Counted from the stretch's first letter, positions 8,234 through 15,021 are shown. The stretch is DNA of 64,000 nt from Clostridium saccharoperbutylacetonicum N1-4(HMT) (GCF_000340885.1 NC_020291.1:2913001-2977000); one strand, 5' to 3'. A program made the numbers and translations. The notes: generated by a model from the letters alone, not told the origin.

Positions 8234-8506
8234 ATGAAAACATGGACAAAAACAATATTTGAAAAAGAATATACAAGTAAAACTTCAAAAATGGATAGAC
8301 AAATAATAACTTACATTAAAATACAAGTTCATTTTGATTTCAAGGAAGGGTTAAGGTACTCAGTTTCAGTACCTAATTGCTCATTTTGTAAAAGAAAATT
8401 AAAAGATGCGTTGATAAGAGCGTTAGAACATGAAAGTATAGGTATGCAGAAATATAATTGTTTAAAAGAAATTTGTACAAGTAAAAGATTATGGAATCAG
8501 ATTTAA
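8234..8506 (+). CDS. Hypothetical phage protein
   Basis: 90 residues. Its ATG is two bases after the previous stop; no separate strong ribosome site is visible, consistent with coupling. It has a beta-rich N-terminal half (YIKIQVHFDFKEGLRYSVSVPNC) and a CSFCKRK cysteine pair, then a helix (DALIRALEHESIGMQ). I do not recognise the family. No function is proposed. Confidence 0.5.
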   Translation: MKTWTKTIFEKEYTSKTSKMDRQIITYIKIQVHFDFKEGLRYSVSVPNCSFCKRKLKDALIRALEHESIGMQKYNCLKEICTSKRLWNQI

Positions 8507-8543
8507 TACACAATACTAAAATTTAACAACTTAAAATATGATC

Positions 8544-8585
8544 TTTGAAAATTGAATAATGTGGCTTAGAAATTTATGTTATAAT
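8544..8585 (+). promoter_or_regulatory. Cassette 2 promoter with extended -10
   Basis: TTTGAAAATTGAATAATGTG precedes an extended -10 TGTTATAAT (8578-8585). The layout and sequence match the promoter at 7351-7392. TGAATAATGTGGC (8553-8565) is mirrored by GCCGCATTATTCA (8791-8803) beyond the gene. Confidence 0.5.
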
Positions 8586-8624
8586 AAGAAGTAAATGTTA
8601 TTAAGATGTAAAGGGGATGGAGTG

Positions 8625-8744
8625 TTGGTATCAATAGCAATATTAATAAATTTAATTCCTTTAGCAATATTATGGGGATTAGGGGTTTATGCATTAATCT
8701 TACTTATAAAAGCGTTAAAGATTTATATTAATAAAAATTCTTAA
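8625..8744 (+). CDS. 39-residue membrane peptide
   Basis: TTG start 8 bases after AAAGGGG. One hydrophobic helix (SIAILINLIPLAILWGLGVY, then ALILLI) ends in a short basic tail KALKIYINKNS. The shape (single helix plus charged C-terminus, about 40 residues) is shared by many small phage membrane peptides and also by type I toxin peptides. It has its own extended -10 promoter and terminator and is bracketed by inverted copies of TGAATAATGYGGC, as is the 115-residue membrane protein upstream. A toxin role is only a possibility. Confidence 0.5.
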   Translation: MVSIAILINLIPLAILWGLGVYALILLIKALKIYINKNS

Positions 8745-8790
8745 TAGTATCATAAATAATACTTTAAAATTAAAAACATATATAATATAT

Positions 8791-8828
8791 GCCGCATTAT
8801 TCAGAAAATGAATTTGCGGTATTTTTAT
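8791..8828 (+). terminator. Terminator of cassette 2
   Basis: GCCGCA (8791-8796) pairs with TGCGGT (8815-8820) followed by ATTTTTAT. It is homologous to the terminator at 7839-7878. The reverse strand of the left arm again reads TGAATAATGCGGC followed by an AT-rich stretch. Confidence 0.6.
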
Positions 8829-8860
8829 ATTTAAGTACTGCGTAATTCTAAAAATTTGGC

Positions 8861-8890
8861 AAAAAGAGTATAAGTCTAACGCCTATACTC
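8861..8890 (-). terminator. Terminator of the reverse-strand Arg-rich gene
   Basis: GAGTATA and TATACTC form a stem which, read leftward, is followed by TTTTT (8865-8861). It starts ten bases past the stop codon of the gene at 8900-9250. Confidence 0.7.
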
Positions 8891-8899
8891 CTCTAGTTA

Positions 8900-9250
8900 T
8901 TAATAAGAATGACGATGGCGCGATAATAATTCTAATGCAGCTATATTAGCGAACGGAAAAAATCTACGTCTAAAACGCCTGAATCTTCTTCGTGGACGAC
9001 GATGAAATCCGACATTCCCATACTGTCTTTTTTCATCATAATTATATTCATTATCATTATCATTATCATCTAGATCCATTGCATCCTCACCAACCAACAT
9101 TACAATGCGGTCTTGATCTGCATTTTCAATAATTCCATCAAATATGCTTCCATCTGACATTATTAAAGAAACATTGCAGTATAAGTATTTTTGACATTTG
9201 CTTTGCAAGTTTCGCATGTTATTGCTATAGTTAATTTCATCTAATTCCAT
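8900..9250 (-). CDS. Arg-rich clostridial hypothetical protein, Sm-like N-terminus
   Basis: 116 residues, the only reverse-strand gene in the left 40 kb. Residues about 25-55 (YCNVSLIMSDGSIFDGIIENADQDRIVMLV) look like the beta-strand pattern of an Sm-like or small barrel domain. They are followed by an acidic stretch and then an arginine block (RRPRRRFRRFRRRFFPF) with a hydrophobic tail. I recall similar arginine-block proteins encoded on clostridial chromosomes, where some appear spore-related, but this is memory and not verified. The ribosome site is AAAGGAGATGA and the gene has its own terminator, as expected for a lysogen-expressed cargo gene. An RNA-binding role is inference from composition. 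Confidence 0.6.
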   Translation of the reverse strand: MELDEINYSNNMRNLQSKCQKYLYCNVSLIMSDGSIFDGIIENADQDRIVMLVGEDAMDLDDNDNDNEYNYDEKRQYGNVGFHRRPRRRFRRFRRRFFPFANIAALELLSRHRHSY

Positions 9251-9377
9251 TTTGTGTCATCTCCTTTTGAATATATGATATTCATCTTTGAGGAAAATCG
9301 TGTTATATAACATGGATAAATTTTTATAAAATAAAATCTGAGATTTTTTGCGATTGCATAATTCTAAGGTCGGACAT

Positions 9378-9400
9378 AAAAAAGCCCCAATAAAGGGGCC
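9378..9400 (-). terminator. Second GCCCC/GGGGC hairpin
   Basis: GCCCC (9384-9388) and GGGGC (9395-9399) pair with an A-run on the left, a near copy of the hairpin at 7922-7948. No reverse gene ends here, so a role in the leader of the YopX gene is as likely as reverse-strand termination. Confidence 0.4.
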
Positions 9401-9491
9401 ACAAGGAAAGAAAAATTTTTAATCATGAGTACATTCTTATTATGTGAAATTTAAGAAATAAATATTCAAGTTGTAAAGTGGAGGTAAATAA

Positions 9492-9869
9492 ATGAGTAGA
9501 GAAATTAAATTTAGAGTTTATGATAAATGGACAAAGCAAATATTGCCAGTATTAAGCATTGATTGTAAAGAAACTTTTTCAAGTGAAAGAGGCGATAATG
9601 TATTAATGCAATATACAGGCTTAAAAGACAAGAATGGAAAAGAAATTTATGAGGGAGATATTATAGATGCTAGCTATATAAATCCTATGAATAAAGAAGT
9701 AGTTAAAAAACATTATTTAATAGAATATGGCGAAGGTCAATACAAAGCAAAATTAATAGGTTCAAGCCCTTATGGAGATACATGGATTAATTTTATAAAT
9801 GAAAAAGGAACCGTTATAGCAAATATCTATGAAAATCCAGAGTTGCTAGAAAGTGAGGAACAACAATGA
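9492..9869 (+). CDS. YopX-family protein
   Basis: 125 residues, ATG after GTGGAGGTAA. The YopX signature is clear: REIKFRVYDKWTKQI at the start, MQYTGLKDKNGKEIYEGDII in the middle, then GTVIANIYENPEL at the end. These proteins are very common in Firmicutes phages and prophages; their biochemical role is unknown. The stop overlaps the start of the following XRE gene by four bases (ATGA), so the two are coupled. The leader carries a GCCCC hairpin and an AATATTCAAGTTGTA motif shared with the gene at 8055. Confidence 0.85.
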   Translation: MSREIKFRVYDKWTKQILPVLSIDCKETFSSERGDNVLMQYTGLKDKNGKEIYEGDIIDASYINPMNKEVVKKHYLIEYGEGQYKAKLIGSSPYGDTWINFINEKGTVIANIYENPELLESEEQQ

Positions 9870-10069
9870 ATATAGGATTGATGATTGCAACAGAAAGAAC
9901 TAAAAATAATTTATCTACAAGAAAATTAGCAGAAACAGTTGGATGTAGTTCAAGAGCTATTGAGTATTGGGAAAGTGGTAAAAGAAAAATAAGTCTAGAG
10001 AATGCGGATAAGATTTTTAAAGCATTAGGGAAAACACTTACTATTGGTGTTAAAAATAACGAACAATAG
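9866..10069 (+). CDS. XRE-family DNA-binding protein
   Basis: 67 residues, essentially a single helix-turn-helix domain: LMIATERTKNNLSTRKLAETVGCSSRAIEYWESGKRKIS, with the usual Ala-...-Gly-Cys-Ser turn and a recognition helix ending in YWESGKR. It lacks a dimerisation or effector domain. It is translationally coupled to the YopX gene. As a small Cro-like protein it could regulate the accessory block or modulate the lysogeny switch, but no operator can be assigned. A GCGTAATTCT motif shared with 8840-8849 immediately follows the stop codon. Confidence 0.8.
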   Translation: MNIGLMIATERTKNNLSTRKLAETVGCSSRAIEYWESGKRKISLENADKIFKALGKTLTIGVKNNEQ

Positions 10070-10122
10070 TGCGTAATTCTTGTAACGGATGAAAAATAAA
10101 ACTATAGAAAGGGAAGATTAAA

Positions 10123-11124
10123 ATGAGCAACCTGAATGAAGAAGCCAGTATAAGATTATTAGGAAAAATAACATTGTTATTACCAGTATTAGAACAAAAT
10201 TTTTCAATGCAGCTTGAAGTAAAAAAAATTATAGATGAAACTCTATATGATTATGAAGTCCAAAGCAAATGTACTGACCTAGTTGCATCAGATATAGGAG
10301 AAAAAGCATCAATATATTTAGCATGTAAGAAGTTAGAAGGGTTAAGCCAAAAGACATTGGATAATTATAGATTGTTTTTAATAAAGCTAGATCAATTTTT
10401 TACAAAGCCATGTTCAACAATAAGCACTATGGATTTAAGGATGTTCTTAGCTCTAATGGGAAAAGGTAAACAGGCAAGTACAATAAATGGATATATAACA
10501 GCTTTGAAGGGCTTTTTCGGATGGTTGCAAAACGAAGAATATATAATTAAGAATTCAGCTGCCAAGTTAAAACAGACTAAGGTGCCAAGAGTAATTTTAC
10601 AGGGATACAAAGCTGAAAACCTTGAAAAGTTAAGAGAAGCATGCAAAACTGAAAAAGAAAAGTGCTTATTTGAATTACTTGATAGTACTGCCTGTAGAAT
10701 ATCAGAACTAGATAACATTAAATTAGATGATATCAATTGGCAGGAACAGAGCATAAAGGTTTTAGGAAAAGGTAGTAAGGAAAGAATAGCTTATTTTTCG
10801 ACAAAAGCTAAGATTCATTTAAAAGCTTATATAGGAGATAGAATAAGTGGATATTTATTTTTATCAGATAGAGGTGAACATAAACATATCAAAGTCAGAG
10901 CCTTACAATTAATTATAAGTAAAATAAAAGATAGAGCAGGCATTGATGAAAGAGTACATTGCCATAAATTTAGGCGTACTCAAGCAACACGATTGCTAAA
11001 TCAAGGAATGCGAATTGAAGGAGTTCAGGGGATATTGGGACATACTACTCCTACAACGACTCAGATTTATGCACAGTTAAGTCAGGAGAATTTGAAGAAT
11101 GAATATAGAAGATTAGTCGTATAG
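10123..11124 (+). CDS. Tyrosine recombinase (XerC/D-like)
   Basis: 333 residues, ATG after GAAAGGGAAG. Contains an N-terminal SAM-like core-binding domain (residues about 65-150: LSQKTLDNYRLFLIKLDQFF) and a C-terminal catalytic domain with all expected residues: Arg in CRISELDNI, Lys in VLGKGSKER, His-x-x-Arg in HCHKFRR, His in GILGHTT and the nucleophile Tyr in TQIYAQL. It is intact. It sits mid-genome, just before the late control region, and not at an attachment end; such internal recombinases are common in clostridial phages. It could act on dimer resolution, an internal switch, or the origin-like repeat region that follows. The classical integrase is presumably outside the window. Confidence 0.85.
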   Translation: MSNLNEEASIRLLGKITLLLPVLEQNFSMQLEVKKIIDETLYDYEVQSKCTDLVASDIGEKASIYLACKKLEGLSQKTLDNYRLFLIKLDQFFTKPCSTISTMDLRMFLALMGKGKQASTINGYITALKGFFGWLQNEEYIIKNSAAKLKQTKVPRVILQGYKAENLEKLREACKTEKEKCLFELLDSTACRISELDNIKLDDINWQEQSIKVLGKGSKERIAYFSTKAKIHLKAYIGDRISGYLFLSDRGEHKHIKVRALQLIISKIKDRAGIDERVHCHKFRRTQATRLLNQGMRIEGVQGILGHTTPTTTQIYAQLSQENLKNEYRRLVV

Positions 11125-11496
11125 AAATTTTAATAGATAAAAAATGGAATGTAACTAATATAGAAATTATATGTGACATTTTATGTTACACAAGAATGGC
11201 TTAAATACAAGGTTTAAAGCATATGTCACAAAAAGTAAGAATTTGGATGTTACACGTCAAAACTGCATAACCGCGGGAGTTTGCGCCCCTTTATATATAT
11301 AATGTAATATAAAATATAATATATATATTATATATATAGATAAATAAATACATATATATGCGTGCAATCTCAAAAAAGTATGTTACTTTGTTACAAAGTA
11401 CATCAAAGTAAGTTATATCAACGGTTTTCGTGTAACAAGTACAGTGTTACAAAGATGTTATTTTTGTGACATATAACTAAAAATGAGGTGATTTTA
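11125..11496. promoter_or_regulatory. TGTNACA repeat array with AT-rich core (candidate origin or operator array)
   Basis: A 372-base noncoding region. The palindromic heptamer TGTNACA occurs eight times: at 11172, 11184, 11224, 11248, 11389, 11431, 11445 and 11465, plus a near copy at 11381. Chance expectation in DNA of this composition is about 0.1. Four copies lie on each side of a GC-rich patch (ACCGCGGGAG, 11270-11279, through GCGCCCC) followed by about 50 bases of almost pure TATATA. Iterons around an AT-rich tract suggest a phage replication origin. An operator array for the late regulator is the main alternative. Confidence 0.55.
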
Positions 11497-11643
11497 ATGA
11501 ATTGTGATTTTAAAAAAGGTTTTGAAGATAGAATTAAAGATATAGATAAGCAGATTAGTGAAGCTGCTCAAAATAAAAAATGGGTTGAAGTTGCTAAACT
11601 TGAAGCTAAAAAAGTAGAACTACAAGAAAAGATTGAGAGGTAA
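11497..11643 (+). CDS. Small helical phage protein
   Basis: 48 residues, ATG after AATGAGGTGATTTTA. The sequence is a charged helical hairpin or coiled coil (KGFEDRIKDIDKQISEAAQ then WVEVAKLEAKKVELQEKIER). It lies at the right edge of the TGTNACA repeat region and directly precedes the late regulator. No family recognised; it may act with the downstream regulator or bind the repeats, which is speculation. Confidence 0.5.
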   Translation: MNCDFKKGFEDRIKDIDKQISEAAQNKKWVEVAKLEAKKVELQEKIER

Positions 11644-11647
11644 TACT

Positions 11648-12097
11648 ATGGAAGATAAAGATTTATATAAGAAAACTGATGGAGTTCTTTTTAACTATAA
11701 GACTATTAAAGCTGAAATATTCAATTTAGATCTAGAAATTGAAGAGCTCAAAGAAGAGTATGCTGGAGTATCTGGTATTAGTTATGAAGAAAGAACCGGT
11801 AAAACTAATGCATTTAGTAGTGCTGTTGAGAATGAAGTTATGAAAAAGGAAAAGGAGATAAACAGGTTGCTAAGAGAAAAGAAAAGCAAAGAAAGATTAC
11901 TCAGCAAAATAGATAATGCATTAGAATGTTTGGAAGATGAGGAAAAAGAGATTATTAAACTCAGGTGTTTTGAAAGAAAATCGTGGAATAGAGTGGGGAT
12001 GATAACTCATAGAGATGGAGATTATTGTGGTAAAATTAAAAGAGCTGCAGTAAACAAATTATCAGAACTAGTTTGGATAAGAAAAAAGTATACTTAA
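11648..12097 (+). CDS. Late transcription regulator (ArpU/RinA, sigma-70 region 4-like)
   Basis: 149 residues from ATG 11648 after GAGAGGTAA; an upstream TTG at 11633 lies inside the previous gene. The N-terminal 90 residues are a coiled coil (EIFNLDLEIEELKEEY, KKEKEINRLLREKKSKERLL). The C-terminal 60 residues look like a sigma region 4 / RinA-type helix-turn-helix: LEDEEKEIIKLRCFERKSWNRVG...YCGKIKRAAVNKL. Such proteins sit just upstream of the small terminase and activate late (packaging, head, tail) transcription in Firmicutes phages. The 388-base gap downstream would then hold the late promoter. Confidence 0.7.
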   Translation: MEDKDLYKKTDGVLFNYKTIKAEIFNLDLEIEELKEEYAGVSGISYEERTGKTNAFSSAVENEVMKKEKEINRLLREKKSKERLLSKIDNALECLEDEEKEIIKLRCFERKSWNRVGMITHRDGDYCGKIKRAAVNKLSELVWIRKKYT

Positions 12098-12485
12098 AAT
12101 ACAAGTAAATTATACGGAAAATATACGTGTTTTTTACATGTAATCTACTGTTAACACCTGTTATTATGGTATTGTAGAAAGAATCAATTAAGAGTTCTTT
12201 CAAAATACAAAAGATAAGTCTGACCTCCTTTTTATTAAATACGATACCTTTTAAAGTTGAAGTCTTAAGTTTATACTTGAGAGATTTATGTAGACTTTAA
12301 GAGGTATCTTTTTAAATGCATTTATTAGCTTAATAGAGAGGTTTTAAAAGTAAATGATTTGGTACTCGATTAATGAAATAAAATCAAAATACGAGGGCAA
12401 TGGATATGTAAAAACAATTAATTTTAATATGAAATACATATGAATAAAACTGTAAATATGTAAGTAATGAAATGAGGTGAATTTT
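12098..12485 (+). promoter_or_regulatory. Late-region leader with nested hairpins
   Basis: 388 bases without a gene between the late regulator and small terminase, the expected place for the regulator-controlled late promoter. The clearest structure is a 15-base stem at 12243-12257/12294-12308 with one wobble pair, enclosing an 8-base hairpin at 12263-12270/12275-12282, also with one wobble. I could not choose a single promoter with confidence. TGTTAACA at about 12149 with an AT-rich -10-like segment downstream is one option. Confidence 0.4.
12243..12313 (+). terminator. Nested-hairpin terminator or attenuator
   Basis: GATACCTTTTAAAGT pairs with ACTTTAAGAGGTATC, followed by TTTTT at 12309-12313; inside it TCTTAAGT pairs with ACTTGAGA. 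It may terminate the regulator transcript, or act as an attenuator in the late leader because it precedes the terminase gene by 170 bases. Confidence 0.6.
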
Positions 12486-12923
12486 ATGATAATATCTGAT
12501 AAACATATACAATCAATTAATTTAATGTTAATAGGAAACCTTACAAATGCTAATATTGCTAAAACTGTAGGAGTATCAGAAAAGACTATTTATAATTGGT
12601 TGGATAATAAAGATTTTAAGGCTGAGCTTCAGAAACGTACAGATGAATTTAATTCCCAGCAGACTGAGGAAGGCAGAAGGCAAATACTAGGGTTAATGCC
12701 TTTAGCTATTAGTAATTTAGCTGAGATAATGGCCGATAAGAGCAATCCTAAGTTCTTTGAAACTAATAAGTATATTATTGACCGTAATTTAGGCAACACA
12801 ACAACTAAGATAGAACAGGCTAACACTGACTCTACTGGTAAGAATACCAATGTCGATATAGATCAGCTGGTGAATGAGATAAAAGAAGATAATAATGTAA
12901 TAGATATTTCCCAAGTTAAATAA
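12486..12923 (+). CDS. terS: Phage terminase small subunit
   Basis: 145 residues from ATG 12486, preceded by GAGGTGA; a GTG at 12477 lies inside that ribosome site. The N-terminal 50 residues form a resolvase/homeodomain-like helix-turn-helix (MLIGNLTNANIAKTVGVSEKTIYNWLDNKDF), as in small terminases that recognise the packaging site. The middle is the helical oligomerisation region (LGLMPLAISNLAEIMADK) and the end is an Asp-rich tail. It forms the packaging motor with the large subunit at 15022. Unusually, an HNH gene and a DUF4062 gene separate the two. Confidence 0.75.
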   Translation: MIISDKHIQSINLMLIGNLTNANIAKTVGVSEKTIYNWLDNKDFKAELQKRTDEFNSQQTEEGRRQILGLMPLAISNLAEIMADKSNPKFFETNKYIIDRNLGNTTTKIEQANTDSTGKNTNVDIDQLVNEIKEDNNVIDISQVK

Positions 12924-13363
12924 TTAGTAAAGGCTGATATTTATTAAGTTATTGCGTTAAATCTCGATTTCCCGAAATAATTGTATAAACTGAAATTATA
13001 AAGAATGGCTTAGATACTTGGGTTACAAAGAATTGAATGTTTTTGCATAACGAAATGTATAAAATATATGAATAATTAATGCATAAATCAAAGAATATAC
13101 ATTAATAATTGTATAAACATTATTATTTATTTCCCGTTATTTATTTGATTTTCTATTGCTATTATACCATATGTTGGTAGGGTAAGGGGAGGGCGTACCT
13201 TCTAAATTCCCAAATTGAAAAAGTCTATCACCAAGGTCTATAAAATTTTGCTATATTTTCAAAACTCAATAAAGAAACATCTTATTTAAGATAGGATTGA
13301 AATTAATGAATTTCAACCTGTCTTTTTTTATTGCCTTAAATTAATAGAAAGGATAGGTTGAAG
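12924..13363. other. Noncoding region after terS; candidate packaging site
   Basis: 440 bases with no supportable ORF. A GC-rich island, TAGGGTAAGGGGAGGGCGTA (about 13177-13196), stands out in AT-rich surroundings and lies between the small terminase and an HNH gene, where cos sites of many phages lie. A segment at 13001 (AAGAATGGCTTAGATAC) repeats one at 11192 (AAGAATGGCTTAAATAC), and both are followed within 80 bases by TGCATAAC. The right edge ends in a terminator at 13288-13329. Confidence 0.35.
13288..13329 (+). terminator. Intrinsic terminator before the HNH gene
   Basis: AAGATAGG with TTGAAATT pairs with AATTTCAA and CCTGTCTT (one bulge, one wobble), followed by seven T. It separates the terS transcript from the HNH/DUF4062 insert. 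Confidence 0.8.
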
Positions 13364-13891
13364 ATGGAAGCTTGGAAAGAGATTAAAGGTTTTGAAGGCA
13401 TGTATAGTATATCTAACTTAGGAAACGTATTTAGCGTAAAATCAAATAAGCTATTAAGCGTTAGAGAGTCTAAAGAAGGATATCTTCGAGTTAATTTAAA
13501 CAATCAAGGTAAAAGATATACTTTTACAGTTCATAGATTGGTATTAGAATCATTTGATCCTATTGTGAATATGGATGAGTTTCAAGTTAACCATATTAAT
13601 GAAATTAAATGCGATAATAGATTGTCAAATCTAGAATGGGCTACACCTAAAGAAAATATAAATCATGGAAAACATAACAATAAGATAAGAAATTATAGGA
13701 GTAATAATTCTGGAAACTGTAAAAAGAAAGTTATATGTACTACGACTGGAAAGCCTTTCAACTCAATCAGTGAAGCTGCAAGGTATTATGGAATAAAGGC
13801 AAAATCTAATATAACATATTGTGCCAAGGGTTTAGCTCAATATTGTGGAATTCTTGAGGATGGAAGAAAACTCGAATGGATGTATATTTGA
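13364..13891 (+). CDS. NUMOD4/HNH homing-type endonuclease
   Basis: 176 residues from ATG 13364 (TTG 13358 is possible; AAAGGATAGG lies upstream). Residues 1-40 are a NUMOD4 domain (EAWKEIKGFEGMYSISNLGNVFS), residues about 58-105 an HNH_3 nuclease (HRLVLESF, NHINEIKCDNRLSNLEWATPKEN) and residues about 120-155 a NUMOD1-like helix-turn-helix (SISEAARYYGI). This is the layout of free-standing homing endonucleases of Firmicutes phages. It lies between terS and terL, a common target region. Alternatively it nicks the packaging site, as some terminase-linked HNH proteins do, but the NUMOD domains favour a homing enzyme. Confidence 0.85.
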   Translation: MEAWKEIKGFEGMYSISNLGNVFSVKSNKLLSVRESKEGYLRVNLNNQGKRYTFTVHRLVLESFDPIVNMDEFQVNHINEIKCDNRLSNLEWATPKENINHGKHNNKIRNYRSNNSGNCKKKVICTTTGKPFNSISEAARYYGIKAKSNITYCAKGLAQYCGILEDGRKLEWMYI

Positions 13892-13976
13892 TAAAAATTA
13901 TGAAGCTTATTTGTAATATTTAAAAGGAATATGCCAACTTTTGTATAATTAATTATATGAAAGAGGTGGGAGTTTA

Positions 13977-14954
13977 ATGGCGAAAAAGAAATTACAAATA
14001 TTTATATCATCAACATATACAGATTTAATAGAGGAACGGCAAGCAGCTGTAGAAGCAATTCTTGGATCCAAACATATAACTGCAGGTATGGAATTGTTTA
14101 GAGCCGGAAATTCATCACAATTAAAAGCAATAAAAAAATGGATAGATGAATCAGACTTGTATATGTTAATTTTGGGTGGAAGATATGGAAGTATAGAGCC
14201 TGAGTCAGGAAAAAGTTATACTCAAATTGAATATGAATATGCCATAGAAAAAGATATACCTGTATTTGCAGTCATATTAAATGAATCGTTCTTGCATCAA
14301 AAGGCTGCCCTTAAAGCATATGATGTTTTTGAAAAAGATAATAAAGATAAATATGAAGAATTTAAAAAACTTGTAGAAACTAAAATAATAAAATATGTAG
14401 ATGATTGCAAAGATATACAAATAGTAATAAAGGATTCAATCTCTGAATTGGATGAAGAATACGAATTAATTGGTTGGATTAGAAGCAATGAAGGTGATAC
14501 AGGTCAACTTTTACAGCAATTGAATGAAACAAGGTTGGAATGTGATAAGTTAAGGGATGAATTAAAAGAATGTAAAAGTAATATAGCCAATATCAAAGTT
14601 GTTGAAATATTTGCATCAGGAGAAGAAAAAACTACATTGAGGTATACAGATATGCACACATTTAATAAATTTTCAACTATTGAATTGACATGGAATGAGA
14701 TATTTATCATATTTGGAAAGATAATATATAAAGATGGCAGTATAACAAACACTGAAATAAAGTTTGAATTAGAAAGTGCAATAGCAAATAGATATGGTGA
14801 TTATAGTGCATCAGTTTATGATGATGATGTTATAAAGGTACAAATTCAATTAGAAAAATTATGTCTCATTAAGCGAGTAAATAATAGTAACTTTGCATTT
14901 ACAGAGTCAGGCAGGGAAGAATTTATTAATCAATTTGTTGAGAAAAAGAAATAA
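13977..14954 (+). CDS. DUF4062 protein, candidate defence or signalling gene
   Basis: 325 residues, ATG after AAGAGGTGGGAG. Residues 1-110 carry the DUF4062 signature: LQIFISSTYTDLIEERQA, then DLYMLILGGRYGS and KSYTQIEYEYAIEKDIPVFAVIL. This TIR-like/nucleotide-hydrolase-type fold is known mainly as the N-terminal domain of bacterial STAND/NLR-like proteins and in stand-alone proteins of uncertain role. A coiled coil (residues about 180-205, LNETRLECDKLRDELKECK) follows, and the last 100 residues resemble a winged helix (IQLEKLCLIKRV...FAFTESGREEF). There is no NTPase. It splits the terminase genes, with its own TATAAT-like -10 (13944-13949) and terminator, so it behaves as a cargo gene. Phage exclusion is inferred. 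Confidence 0.7.
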   Translation: MAKKKLQIFISSTYTDLIEERQAAVEAILGSKHITAGMELFRAGNSSQLKAIKKWIDESDLYMLILGGRYGSIEPESGKSYTQIEYEYAIEKDIPVFAVILNESFLHQKAALKAYDVFEKDNKDKYEEFKKLVETKIIKYVDDCKDIQIVIKDSISELDEEYELIGWIRSNEGDTGQLLQQLNETRLECDKLRDELKECKSNIANIKVVEIFASGEEKTTLRYTDMHTFNKFSTIELTWNEIFIIFGKIIYKDGSITNTEIKFELESAIANRYGDYSASVYDDDVIKVQIQLEKLCLIKRVNNSNFAFTESGREEFINQFVEKKK

Positions 14955-14972
14955 AGAATATAATTAGTTAAG

Positions 14973-14999
14973 AGAACTCTAGAAATAGGGTTCTTTTAT
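14973..14999 (+). terminator. Terminator after the DUF4062 gene
   Basis: AGAACTCT (14973-14980) pairs with AGGGTTCT (14987-14994), followed by TTTATT. It marks the DUF4062 gene as a separate transcription unit inside the packaging operon. Confidence 0.7.
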
Positions 15000-15021
15000 T
15001 ATGCTCAAAAGGAGGATTAGC

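Noticed and set aside
12984..12999. 16-base exact match TATAAACTGAAATTAT with 42547-42562, considered as possible attachment cores
   Set aside because: Matches of this length are expected several times by chance in 64 kb of AT-rich DNA, and neither place is a prophage border.
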